Positions 15,812 to 24,024 of a stretch of DNA of 28,164 nt are shown here, piece by piece. Location: the NCBI GenBank assembly GCA_964581465.1, contig CAZOOP010000046.1, positions 1-28,164 of the forward strand, given 5' to 3'. The first letter of the stretch is position 1, and each line of letters starts with the position of its first letter. Origin of the DNA: WJMB01 sp964581465. GTDB lineage: Bacteria > RBG-13-66-14. The position numbers and the translations under genes are program-made. A model generated the notes under the pieces. The model searched no databases and had not been told where the DNA came from. It worked only from the letters and a program-made list of their open reading frames with translations.

Positions 15812-16417
15812 ATGAAACAGAAGATCCACAGCGCCGAGTTGAGTCTGAGCTGTGGGCGGCCGGATCAGTTGCCGCCGCCTCTCGAGCCCGAAATCGCCCT
15901 GGTGGGGCGCTCCAACGTGGGCAAGAGCAGCCTGATCAACTCCCTGGTCAACCGCAAGAATCTGGCCCGCAAGAGCAACACACCGGGAAAGACCCGTCTG
16001 GTCAACTTCTACCGCATTGAGCTGGTCTTCGGCGGCGCCAGGCGACGGATTCTCCTCGTCGACACCCCGGGCTACGGCTACGCCCAGGCTTCGCGCGGCG
16101 AGCGCCGGCGCTTCGATGAACTGATGAACGCCTATCTCAACGCCCGGCGCTCAAGCCTCGAGCGGGTGGCGCTGGTCTGCGACCTGCGCCACCCGGGCAA
16201 AACCGCCGACCTGGAGGCCTGGGAGTGGCTTACCGGCCTGGGCTATCCCCTGCTCGCCGTGGCCACCAAGGCCGACAAGCTCTCCAAGAACGCCCGGGCC
16301 AAAAACCTGACCGCCTGGAGCCGCGCCCTGGGGGGGATTCGTCCCGTAGAGTACTCGGCCGCCGAAGGCTTCGGGCGTGACGCCCTATGGCCGTTGCTGC
16401 TCGGTATTAAGGATTAG
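15812..16417 (+). CDS. engB: ribosome biogenesis GTP-binding protein EngB/YsxC
   Basis: 201 aa, normal length for this TRAFAC GTPase involved in large-subunit assembly. G1 is GRSNVGKS (32-39); the switch I threonine is in TPGKT (57-61); G3 is DTPG (84-87); G4 is TKAD (152-155); G5 is SAAEG (182-186). The start ATG 15812 overlaps an out-of-frame ATG (15808), with only a short GGG upstream. Its stop TAG (15415+1000, i.e. 16415-16417) lies at the junction with a MITE-like element, so the last codons are part of the element's target duplication. The gene follows rpoC by 138 bases and may share its transcript. Confidence 0.95.
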   Translation: MKQKIHSAELSLSCGRPDQLPPPLEPEIALVGRSNVGKSSLINSLVNRKNLARKSNTPGKTRLVNFYRIELVFGGARRRILLVDTPGYGYAQASRGERRRFDELMNAYLNARRSSLERVALVCDLRHPGKTADLEAWEWLTGLGYPLLAVATKADKLSKNARAKNLTAWSRALGGIRPVEYSAAEGFGRDALWPLLLGIKD

Positions 16418-16765
16418 GGAATATCACTCGCACCTGAACCGACCATCCAGCTAATAGAATGTCATTGGTTGCTTTATAGTTAACACTCGCCGCCATTGTC
16501 ATCCCTCTGCTTTATCTTTTGCAGGTGGCGATGCACAGGACCTGCGTTGAGTACCGCCGGAAGCCCGAGGTTGTTGGTTCCAGTCAGGTTTCGACCAGGT
16601 TGTGAGCAAGTGAGCTGCTGATGACGCTCCATTGCTCGCTTTAGCAGCATAGACCGTTGTCCGGCTTCGCTGGCTGACCACACGCTGCGGGTGGTTGCCG
16701 GCCCCTCGTCTTGAAGCGTCTATCACCAGTTGCTAATGTTTGCTTCAGTTTCTGTTGATGATCCC
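16417..16765 (+). mobile_element. MITE-like element, copy A
   Basis: A 349-bp non-coding element starting GGGAATATCACTC and ending GATGATCCC (terminal inverted repeats). It is flanked by AAGGATTA (16409-16416) and TAGGATTA (16766-16773), an 8-bp target duplication with one mismatch. It shares long stretches with copy C, for example CTCGCCGCCATTGTCAT and CATAGACCGTTGTCCGGCTT. No transposase is encoded. Its first base completes the stop codon of engB. Confidence 0.8.
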
Positions 16766-16773
16766 TAGGATTA

Positions 16774-17058
16774 AGTACCGTACAGGCGACGGTTGCGCCG
16801 AGTACGGTGAACGCCCATTCTGACCGGCCCTGCGACCCGATTGATCGGCCTCTGCAGCCCTCGGCCGTCTTGACCCGGCCTGGTTTTTGTGCTAACTAAT
16901 AGTTTGTCTTAAGAGACGATTTCAACACGTTTTTTCCATAACCATCCCGTTCACATACCTGATTGCGGCCAGGCCGTACGGGTTCGATCTTGAAGTCCCG
17001 GTCGGTCAGCTAAATCCGTCTGGGTCATTCCACGCACAACCACCTCAGGGGAGGAGCG
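16774..17058. other. non-coding spacer before the beta-helix gene
   Basis: No gene or strong promoter is seen. GGGGAGGAGCGATG at the end is the ribosome-binding site of the next gene. Confidence 0.45.
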
Positions 17059-17931
17059 ATGAAGCCTGGGTACCTGCTGCTCATCCTCACCGTCGTCGGC
17101 GCCGTTGGCGCCGTGGACAACCTGAACGCCGATTACACAGCGATTTTACAGGAAGACATCTCCACCGACACCGTCTGGGATATCGACGGCTCGCCCTACG
17201 TCGTCTTCGGCAACCTTTACATCCGCAACGGCGCCACGCTGCGCATCGAGGACGGCGTCACCGTGCGCTTCGACAAGGTGACCCTGGACGGCGGCTACCG
17301 CGAAGGCGCAGAGATCATCGTCTCCGACGGGGCCCTGATCGCCGAGGGTGCGCCGGGCTGGCCGATCCTGTTCACCTCCAATGAGGCCATCCCCTTCGCC
17401 GGGGACTGGGGCGCGCTGGTTATCGAGGGCAACAACACCGTTACCCTGTCGATGTGCCGCATCGAGTACGCCAAGGACGGCCTGTTGATGCAGAGCATGA
17501 CGATGGGCGCGGCGATGTCTTCCACCATCGAGTACCTCGAGATCAGCAACTGCTCCCAGCACGGCATCTCGGTCAACAGCGGCACCTCGCCCGATATCAC
17601 CGGCTGCACAATCACCGGCAACGGCTCCGGCCTTTCCTACGACGGCGGCATCTACCTGATGGACAGCGCGCCGCTGATCAACTACAACAACATCTACAGC
17701 AACAACCCTTACAACATCATCAACGACTCCATCTACAACGTCGACGCCACCTATAACTGGTGGGAGACCACTAACGAGCAGCTCATCGCCCAGGGCATCT
17801 ACGACTACTACGACCGCAGCGTCTGGGGCGAGGTCGAATTCGTCCCCTACCTAACCGAACCCTCCGAAGACGGCGGCGGCGTGGCCATGCGCACCTGGGG
17901 CCTGATCAAGAGCTACAACATGGACGACTAG
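17059..17931 (+). CDS. secreted right-handed parallel beta-helix repeat protein
   Basis: 290 aa with an N-terminal signal peptide (residues 1 to about 24: Lys, hydrophobic LLLILTVVGAVGAV, likely cleavage after NLNA). The rest has the short, Asn/Gly/Ser-rich, periodic strands of pectate-lyase-like (PbH1) beta-helices, such as ISNCSQHGISVNSGTSPDITGC, shown in pieces: NCSQHGISV, DITGCTITGNGSG, INYNNIYSNNPYNI, ATYNWW. The NWW motif is common near the end of such helices in surface proteins of FCB-type bacteria. No catalytic residues can be assigned; a structural or carbohydrate-binding role outside the cytoplasm is likely. GGGGAGGAG precedes the ATG, and a strong terminator follows, so it is a single-gene unit. 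Confidence 0.8.
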   Translation: MKPGYLLLILTVVGAVGAVDNLNADYTAILQEDISTDTVWDIDGSPYVVFGNLYIRNGATLRIEDGVTVRFDKVTLDGGYREGAEIIVSDGALIAEGAPGWPILFTSNEAIPFAGDWGALVIEGNNTVTLSMCRIEYAKDGLLMQSMTMGAAMSSTIEYLEISNCSQHGISVNSGTSPDITGCTITGNGSGLSYDGGIYLMDSAPLINYNNIYSNNPYNIINDSIYNVDATYNWWETTNEQLIAQGIYDYYDRSVWGEVEFVPYLTEPSEDGGGVAMRTWGLIKSYNMDD

Positions 17932-17972
17932 AGGACCGAGCGACCAACCCCTCGGCAACAACAGATAAACGA

Positions 17973-17995
17973 ACCGCCCCCCGGGGCGGTTTTTG
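17973..17995 (+). terminator. rho-independent terminator after the beta-helix gene
   Basis: ACCGCCCC (17973-17980) pairs with GGGGCGGT (17983-17990) across a two-base loop (the tip will open slightly), followed by TTTTG. It is a textbook intrinsic terminator 41 bases after the stop. Confidence 0.92.
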
Positions 17996-18641
17996 TCGAC
18001 TTGTGGAACACTGCCTTTCCATGATGTTAGTGGGTCTAGTTGACTGGAAGCTAATGGGACATGGACAAACCTTTGAAGGATATCAAAAAAACTGGACCAC
18101 CCCTTGTAACCATAGAGAGCCGCATCGAGTTGGGAGCCCCGATAAATGCTCGGTGGAAGTCGTCAACTCGAGAGGCCCGCTGGCTGTCATAGGTTCTAAA
18201 CCAGGCGATAGCCTGCTGTTAGCATATCACTCCCTACCAGTACAAAAACTTTTGGGCGGGGGTAACAGCCGCCGGAATCAAGCAACCTGAGTTCAAGGCG
18301 AGGTTGATCGCCCTAAACCGGGTGTTTGATAAAGGCGGCAAACAAAGCTATAAAGCATCGTTTGTCATTCTATTAGCTAAGACTGCCGGTCCAAAAACAA
18401 GTGATAACTTCACTAGACATCATGCAACATGATCAGAAAAATCAGGCCGATGTTGAAAGGTTCACCGAGCAGGTGTTCGCTGCTCGGGTGCGTCCGACTC
18501 TGATCGCGATACTAGCATGCGGAGCCTTGTTGCTTGAGAATGATGCAGTTATGAGTCGAGTAACAAGCGGGTGGTCGTTAGTTGCCAGCTACCATGCAGG
18601 GTAGGTTATCCACCGAGCACGCCCCTTGCAGCCGCCATTTC
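17996..18641. other. AT-richer decayed intergenic DNA
   Basis: There is no start-to-stop gene I can support. Codons 18223-18432 form a stop-bounded frame of 69 codons without a start (YQYKNFWAGVTAAGIKQP then EFKARLIALNRVF), which looks protein-like and may be a gene remnant of unknown family. The base composition is clearly lower in GC than the neighbouring genes. Confidence 0.4.
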
Positions 18642-18739
18642 TTTGCTGCTGATAAGTGACAGGCCCATCTGCTACAACACGTGTGTTATCGGCAGATTGC
18701 AATCGTAACCCGGTCCGAACGGGTTATACGATCCCAAGT
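18642..18739 (+). repeat. dispersed repeat family 2, copy 1
   Basis: It aligns with 19035-19145: both start TTTGCTGCT, then share ACAGGC, ATCTG, CACGT, TGTTATC(A/G)GCAG, GGTCCGAAC and end TCCCAAG or GTCCAAG. It is about 100 bases long and non-coding. Confidence 0.65.
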
Positions 18740-19034
18740 CATATTTCTCGATGCGGTCCTCCATACTTTTCAGTGTTGGTCCAGTTTCTTGTGATGATCT
18801 AGCTCATTGGGATAAAAAAGAGGGCATCATGAAACGTATTAGTAGCAAATCAGGCTTATTGGGAGCGGCTCATTGGGCCGTTACCCGTCTCCAGGAAAAC
18901 TCCGCCGTTGATCAACGACATAAACAGCATGCCCTTATTGCTTGCTATTAGAACACTTAGGAGTCAACTGAATTCTGTTTTAAAAAAATACATAAACACG
19001 CTGATATCATGATTTATTAAGATTTCGCCCTTTG
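18740..19034. other. non-coding spacer with a degenerate MITE end
   Basis: The stretch CCAGTTTCTTGTGATGATC (18780-18798) resembles the right end of the MITE-like family (CAGTTTCTGTTGATGATCCC in copy A). It may be a solo end or an unrelated element using the same terminal sequence. Nothing else is recognised. Confidence 0.35.
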
Positions 19035-19145
19035 TTTGCTGCTTATTTTTAACTGCCGGTTTGTAACAGGCATCTGATGATCATCACGTCTGTTATCAGC
19101 AGGATAGAATCAAAATAAGGTCCGAACAGGATATAGGAGTCCAAG
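19035..19145 (+). repeat. dispersed repeat family 2, copy 2
   Basis: This is the second copy of the family at 18642-18739, in the same orientation. It lies just downstream of the alanine racemase stop codon (minus strand). It shares CACGTCTGTTATCAGCAG and AGGTCCGAACAGGATATA-like segments with copy 1 at reduced identity. Confidence 0.65.
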
Positions 19146-19180
19146 AATGGGCTCATCGCGTGAGTGGAGCACCGCCGTCC

Positions 19181-20338
19181 TCAGTCCATAATCAGACGCG
19201 GCGTCTCGGCGGGCAGGCGGGTCAGCAGCTCGTAGTTGACGTGCTTGGCCAGGTCGGAGAAGGAGGATACGCTGATGGCCTGCCGCTTCTGCCGGCCGAT
19301 CAGCACGACCTCGTCGCCCTTGCGCACCCCGTGGATGTGGCCGACGTCGACGAGGAACATGTTCATGTTGACCAGCCCGCGCACCGGGGCCTTGCGTCCA
19401 CGGATCAGCACGTGGCCGAGGTTGGACAGGCTGCGCGAGAAGCCGTGACGGTAACCCACCGGAATGACGGCCAGGCGCAGGTGGCGGTCGGCCAGGCAGC
19501 TTGTGCCGTAGCTGACGAACTCGCCGGGGGGCACCCGCTTGAGGCTCATCACCTTGCTCTTCCAAGAGAGCACCCGCCGCAGGGGATCGATGGTGAAGCG
19601 GGTGTCGTCGGAGAGCAGGTTGTACATCCGGGTCTCGCGGCTGGGCCAGAAGCCGTATTGGGCGATGCCGAAGCGCACGGTGTCCATGATCGTCTGCGGG
19701 TAGGTCAGCGCGGCGGCGGAGCAGGCGGTATGACGCTGGTCGAAGACCAGGTCGCGCTCGGCGAAGAACTCGACGGCCTCCTTGAAGCGCTGGTATTGGT
19801 TGAGGATGCGCAGGTAGTTGGCCACGCTCTCGGCGCCGGCGTAATGAGTGCAGATACCCCGCAGCTCGAGGCGGTCCCGGTTGTCGCGGAGGTAATCGGC
19901 GACGCGTTCCCAATCGGTGCGCTCGAAGCCGGTGCGGTTCATCCCGGTTTCGACCTCGAGATGGATCCGCGCCGGTTTACCGAGACGTCCGGCGGTCTCG
20001 ACGGCGGTCTCCAGGCGCCCGAACTCGAAGACCCAGAACTCGACGTCGTTGACGACGGCCCATTCGACCTCGGCATCGTCGACCAATCCCATGATCATCA
20101 GGCGGCTGTCAGGACGCTTGACCTCGAGGGCCAGGGAGGCCTCGTAGGCATCGGAAACGGCGAAGGAGCGCACGCCGCAATCCTCGGCGAGCTTGAGGAA
20201 GGGTCGCAGGCCGTGGCCGTAGGCGTTGCCCTTGATCACCGAGGTGAACTGAGCCTGCGGGCCGATGCGTCGACGCAGGTAGCGGATATTCTGGGTCAGG
20301 GCCTTGCGGCTGAGCTCGATGTGGGATGGATATTTCAT
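19181..20338 (-). CDS. alr: alanine racemase (PLP-dependent)
   Basis: 385 aa, normal for fold-type III alanine racemases, which interconvert L- and D-alanine for peptidoglycan. The PLP lysine is Lys36 in VIKGNAYGHG (usual form VVKANAYGHG). MNRTGF (133-138) holds the conserved Arg. The opposing catalytic Tyr is Tyr277 in FVSYGTS. IPVGYRHGFSR (292-302) and NMNMFLVDV (324-332) are family blocks. THYAGAESVANYLR (164-177) replaces the more usual THFA-x-AD form; I recall this variant mostly from Bacteroidetes-like lineages. Substrate breadth beyond alanine cannot be judged. No convincing promoter or Shine-Dalgarno sequence is seen upstream. It stands alone between repeat-rich spacers. Confidence 0.92.
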   Translation of the reverse strand: MKYPSHIELSRKALTQNIRYLRRRIGPQAQFTSVIKGNAYGHGLRPFLKLAEDCGVRSFAVSDAYEASLALEVKRPDSRLMIMGLVDDAEVEWAVVNDVEFWVFEFGRLETAVETAGRLGKPARIHLEVETGMNRTGFERTDWERVADYLRDNRDRLELRGICTHYAGAESVANYLRILNQYQRFKEAVEFFAERDLVFDQRHTACSAAALTYPQTIMDTVRFGIAQYGFWPSRETRMYNLLSDDTRFTIDPLRRVLSWKSKVMSLKRVPPGEFVSYGTSCLADRHLRLAVIPVGYRHGFSRSLSNLGHVLIRGRKAPVRGLVNMNMFLVDVGHIHGVRKGDEVVLIGRQKRQAISVSSFSDLAKHVNYELLTRLPAETPRLIMD

Positions 20339-20568
20339 TTATCGTTGGTCAAGGGTTGAACATGCGGCTAGCCACGTTCCGTGGAGGTGCGGGATGGGCG
20401 TCGGCGGGGTTTATGCTCCGGCGGTGTCGGCATTCGCGACAGATCGCCGACCGGATTGGTTGTTTCTCGGTGTCCCCTTCCACGCCGGGATGGGTCTGGA
20501 TCATGTGCTGTTGAGAATAGAAGCTATCTTGACTGTGTAGGTGATTGGAGTTGGGATTATACTGGCAC

Positions 20569-20803
20569 GAACAGGCATATATCGCCAATAGCTTGTCAGT
20601 ATGTGGTTTATAGTCTTGCAAGCCGTCACTTGCCTTGCCTGGTGGCGCAAAACTAGCTGGGTTCTAAACAGGCGAGCTCAAAGGGGACCCTGAGAGTCGG
20701 GGAGTCCGGATTGTTGGCGTACAACCCGGTTATCCTGTAACAAAGCAGTAACAAGGCAATGACAAGGAGGCTATCTGCTCTCTACCAGCGGCTTTTAGGA
20801 TAA
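20569..20803 (+). repeat. dispersed repeat family 3, copy 1 (interrupted by MITE copy B)
   Basis: It aligns with 27797-28030 over shared blocks GAACAGGC, TTGCCTGGTGG, AAGGAGGCTAT and GGATAA. In this copy the repeat stops at the insertion site of MITE copy B, and a likely continuation (TTGGGAT at 21169-21175) lies beyond the element. It is non-coding. Confidence 0.65.
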
Positions 20804-21157
20804 GGGATCATCACAGAAGATGAACAACACATTCGCAACTCAGGAAAGCCACCTCGAGAATGGTGCTTGGAGACTAGCCTCAGCGGGGCGTCAAGCAGTG
20901 AAGGCGGATAACGTTCGAAGCTGCTAAAGCAGGCAATAGAGCGCCGTCAACAGATCCCTCACCCACAGCCTGGTTGGTTGCTGATGCGGAACCGACAGCC
21001 TCCGGCTTCCGGCGGAACTCGATGCAAGACCGGGTATAGCGTCGTCATGCATTGGTATGACAATGCAACGGTATGACAATGACGGCGACTATGAGCTATA
21101 AAGCGTTGAATGATAATCTATTAGTTGGACGAGTCGGTTTTTGCGAGTGATAATCTC
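20804..21157 (-). mobile_element. MITE-like element, copy B (inverted)
   Basis: 354 bp in the opposite orientation to copies A and C. Its forward left end GGGATCATCAC matches the inverted right ends of A and C; its right end GTGATAATCTC matches their left ends. The flanks TAGGATAA (20796-20803) and TAGGATGA (21158-21165) form an 8-bp target duplication with one mismatch. The block GAGCTATAAAGC then CTATTAG-TGGACGAGTCGGTT is the reverse complement of the start of copy C. The middle is more diverged. Confidence 0.78.
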
Positions 21158-21165
21158 TAGGATGA

Positions 21166-21885
21166 ACCTTGGGATCACTAAGCGGTAGCGGACCATAGTA
21201 ATGCTGGATAGCATTTAGATAAAAGCAGTTAGCTTATAAACAGGAGCGCGCATGGAGCGAGATGCTTGTGGCGGGTACGTGGATTACCACATTCTTTCGG
21301 TGTCCGGAGCGACGGTACTTTACACCAACAACTGCTAGGTGCCATTGGCTTCGGTATCGGTGCTTTGATCCTAAGTAGCCTCTAATCATGCATATATAAT
21401 CAGTTGGCGCCGTGGGGATAAGGTTGCTGTCTAAACCGGATACAGCTTAGCCTCGTCTCGGCCGCTTTTCGATTGGAGTCGGAGTTTCGAGTTGGAGTGA
21501 GCTGGTCCGATATCGTGTGTGATGTCAACGGTTTATTATTATCGATCTATAGCATTCACGATATACTAATAGCATTTCTTTCCATGTGCCGCTTGTTGTT
21601 TTTTCAACGTCAGTTCAGTTTCAGGTGATAATCCCTCGGAGTTTATTGTGAAGCGCTCCATCGGTAACGGCTTGAGCAAGTAGAAGCTTGGCTGTCGGCT
21701 CTGCAAACCTCGTGGCTTCGTGAAGCTAATTAATAAACCCGCGGGATCACGCTGTTAACACCAGCAGGTATCGCAATCATGTAATACGCTCTTGAACAAA
21801 CAGCAGACAGGTTCGGTTGGAGGAATCACCGTATGAGAGGCCGCCGGATAATGAGGAGTGTTGCGGATAGCATCCGTTTGCCGGC
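21166..21885. other. non-coding repeat-rich spacer
   Basis: No gene is recognised. CAGTTCAGTTTCAGGTGATAATCCC (quoted in two parts: CAGTTCAGTTTCAG and GTGATAATCCC, 21611-21635) is another right-end-like MITE sequence without a visible partner end. The stretch is AT-richer than the flanking genes and looks decayed. Confidence 0.4.
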
Positions 21886-23043
21886 TCAATCAACTCCCAG
21901 CAGGCGGCGGACCAGGCCATAGAAGAGTCCGATGCCGGGCTCGATCAGCTCGTCGGGAAAGTCGTAGCGCGAGCTGTGCAACTGAGGATGCTCCTCGCCG
22001 GCCCCAAGGCCGAAGAGAACGCCGGGGTAGCGCTGGAGGAACTCGCCGAAGTCCTCGCTCCAGGGGAAGGGCGTCTCGGGTCGGACCACGGGCAGTTCGA
22101 GATAGGCGGCGGCCTCGGCGACGTGCTCAACCAGTTTCGCGTCGTTGGGACAGGCCGGGAAGACCTCGACCCACTCGTGCTCCCAGTCCAGGTTCCAGGT
22201 CCGCGCCGTTCCCTCGGCCAGTCGCAGGGCGGCCTCGCCGAGGCTCTCCATCTCGGCGTCGCGGTGGGAGCGCAGGGTGGCCATCACGGCGGCCTCGCCC
22301 GGAGTGGTGCCGAAGGCGACCTCGCCCAGTTCGGCGTGGATGACCGTTACCAAGGCGGCTTGCTCCAGGGGGGTCACCAACTGGGGCAGGGCGGTCAGGC
22401 CGTCGATCAGGGCGGCGACGGCGGGGGCCGGGGTGCGGGCGTCCTCGGGGTGGGCGGCGTGGCTGGTCTCGCCGTGGAGCCGCAGGATCAGCCCCCGCGA
22501 GGCCGAGGCGAAGATGCCCTCCCTCAGGATGACCGCACCCAGGGGAAAGCCGGGCAGGTTATGCAGGGCGCAGACGTAGTCGGGCTCCAGCTCCCGGAAT
22601 GCGGGATCGTCGAGCACGGCCCGGGCGCCGTGGGCGATCTCCTCGGCGGGCTGGTAGAGGGCGACGATCCGACCGGTGAGGCCATCCAGCTCGCCCAGCA
22701 GACGGTCGATGACGCCGGTGAGGATGGTCATGTGGCCGTCGTGGCCGCACATGTGGCCCGTGCCGGGCACCGTGCTGCTCCAGTCTTTTCCGGTGCGGTC
22801 CGGGATGGGCAGGGCGTCCAGGTCGGCGCGCAGCAGAATCGTTGGGCCGTCACCGGCGCCACCCTCGAGCACCGCGGCGACGCCGTGGCCGCCCAGTCCG
22901 GATCGAATATCGGCGACCCCCAGCACGGTGAGGATCTGGGCGATCCGCGCCGCCGTGGCCTTCTCGGCCCCCGAGGGTTCGGGGCGGCGGTGCAGCTCCC
23001 GGCGCAGTTTCCGCAGGGCGCTTTCGGTTAAACGGGGTGACAC
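21886..23043 (-). CDS. M20D-family amidohydrolase/peptidase
   Basis: 385 aa from a GTG at 23043, which has GAGGGG (complement of 23049-23054) five bases upstream. An ATG at 23112 would add 23 residues, most encoded by repeat family 4, so I prefer the GTG. The protein resembles the IAA-amino-acid/hippurate/N-acyl-aminoacyl hydrolase group of di-metal M20D enzymes. Motifs: RRELHRRPEPSG near the N-terminus, DLDALPI, the metal motif TGHMCGHDGHM, the catalytic/metal QPAEE, LHNLPGFP, HAAHPEDAR at the dimer lid, and a C-terminal HSSRYDFPDE with the last metal His. It probably removes an acyl or similar group from an amino acid or dipeptide in the cytoplasm; no signal peptide is seen and the substrate is unknown. 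Confidence 0.88.
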   Translation of the reverse strand: MSPRLTESALRKLRRELHRRPEPSGAEKATAARIAQILTVLGVADIRSGLGGHGVAAVLEGGAGDGPTILLRADLDALPIPDRTGKDWSSTVPGTGHMCGHDGHMTILTGVIDRLLGELDGLTGRIVALYQPAEEIAHGARAVLDDPAFRELEPDYVCALHNLPGFPLGAVILREGIFASASRGLILRLHGETSHAAHPEDARTPAPAVAALIDGLTALPQLVTPLEQAALVTVIHAELGEVAFGTTPGEAAVMATLRSHRDAEMESLGEAALRLAEGTARTWNLDWEHEWVEVFPACPNDAKLVEHVAEAAAYLELPVVRPETPFPWSEDFGEFLQRYPGVLFGLGAGEEHPQLHSSRYDFPDELIEPGIGLFYGLVRRLLGVD

Positions 23044-23080
23044 GGCGGCCCCTCGTCGGTTATAAGGTTCAATATCAGAT

Positions 23081-23156
23081 GGGATCGTAATAACGTGTTC
23101 GGAGCGATGCATGTATGTAACGCGCTGTTAACATACGTGATGGGCTGTGATGCTCT
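23081..23156 (+). repeat. dispersed repeat family 4, copy 1
   Basis: It aligns with 27547-27622: shared GGG(A/G)TCGTA, GTGTTCG, ATGTAACG, TGTTA-CATA, GATCGG/GATGGG and GTGAT blocks. It lies in the upstream region of the M20D gene, so it may include or replace that gene's promoter. Confidence 0.6.
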
Positions 23157-23238
23157 GTCACAAGAAAGGTTCTCAAATGTGGCGGAGAACAAGAAACCGA
23201 CCGGCTCATCAGTTGCCCAAAATGCAACCATGAGATTA

Positions 23239-23607
23239 GGGATTGTCACTCGCGCCGGAACCGACTCGTCCAGCTAATAGACTGTCACTCATTGCTTTAT
23301 AGCTCACACTCGCCGCCATTGTCATCTCGTTGCATTGTCTTTTCAGCGCAGGTGGCGATGTACCTGGACCTGCATTGAGTTCCCCCGGAAGCCCGAGGCG
23401 GTTGGTTCCGCATCAGCAGCCGACCTGGCTGTGAGTGAGTGACCCGCTGACGACGCTCTATTGCTCGCTTTGGCAGCATAGACCGTTGTCCGGCTTCGCT
23501 GGTTGACCACACGCCGCGGGTGGTTACCAGCCCCTTGTCTCAGGGCGTCTTTCATCAATTGCTAATACCACTTGCCAATACTTGGTTCAGTTTCTGGTGA
23601 TTATCCC
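23239..23607 (+). mobile_element. MITE-like element, copy C
   Basis: 369 bp, same orientation as copy A, starting GGGATTGTCACTCGCGCCGG and ending GTGATTATCCC. The inverted terminal match runs about 11 bases and then GAACC/GGTTC. The flanks TGAGATTA and TAAGAATC share only 5 of 8 bases, so its target duplication is decayed. It encodes no transposase. An IS1595-type transposase remnant lies 75 bases downstream. Confidence 0.78.
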
Positions 23608-23681
23608 TAAGAATCATTATAAGTTGGCCGGTGGTAAGTATAAATGTAAGTGTAACGGCAATAAATATACACACCGAATCC

Positions 23682-24020
23682 AAATGGGAGCACGGCGCCG
23701 CCGAGTTGGAAAAGCATAAGGTGGAATTGATCGTCAACACCGACGGCTGGATGGTCGATAACAGGCTTTCGATCAACGGGATACACCACAAACGCATCAA
23801 CCGCGACAAGACCCCGGCCAATGGCGAGGCGCGTATCAACGGCCTCGATAGCTGCCGAGGCTACGGCGAGCGACGGTGATAAGCCCGCAACGGCGGCTTC
23901 ATCCGCAACGACAGGCTCTTTTTCAGAGAAAGGCCGCTCAGAGTCAGCCATCGCGACGACGAAACCTGTCTCGACTACCTGCGGGACACACCGCCCAACT
24001 GGTCGGATCAGGTTAGATGA
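23682..24020 (+). pseudogene. C-terminal remnant of an IS1595/IS1016-type transposase
   Basis: The frame reads VNTDGWMVDNRLSINGIHHK, RINRDKT, HINGIE-like ARINGLDSCRGYGERR, then two in-frame stops (TGA 23877, TAA 23880), then RNGGFIRNDRLFFRE and VSHRDDETCLDYLRD. This is the C-terminal pattern of ISXO2/IS1595 DDE-type transposases (TDGW, HKRINH, NGIE-W-KR, H/KE-E-RFNHR). The N-terminal part is missing. Several consensus residues are altered (E of NGIE is D, W is R). The stop codon overlaps GATGATCCC (24016-24024), which matches the ends of the MITE-like copies. Family assignment rests on remembered consensus. Confidence 0.65.
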
Positions 24021-24024
24021 TCCC

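Noticed and set aside
16415..16767. TA dinucleotide as the target duplication of the MITE-like elements (Tc1/mariner or IS630 type)
   Set aside because: TA flanks copies A and C and can be read that way, but 8-bp duplications with one mismatch at copies A and B explain the flanks better.
19160..20359. 399-codon plus-strand frame opposite alr, and plus-strand frame 21976-23031 opposite the M20D gene
   Set aside because: Both lie opposite genes with clear catalytic motifs and show only the repetitive composition of antisense shadows.
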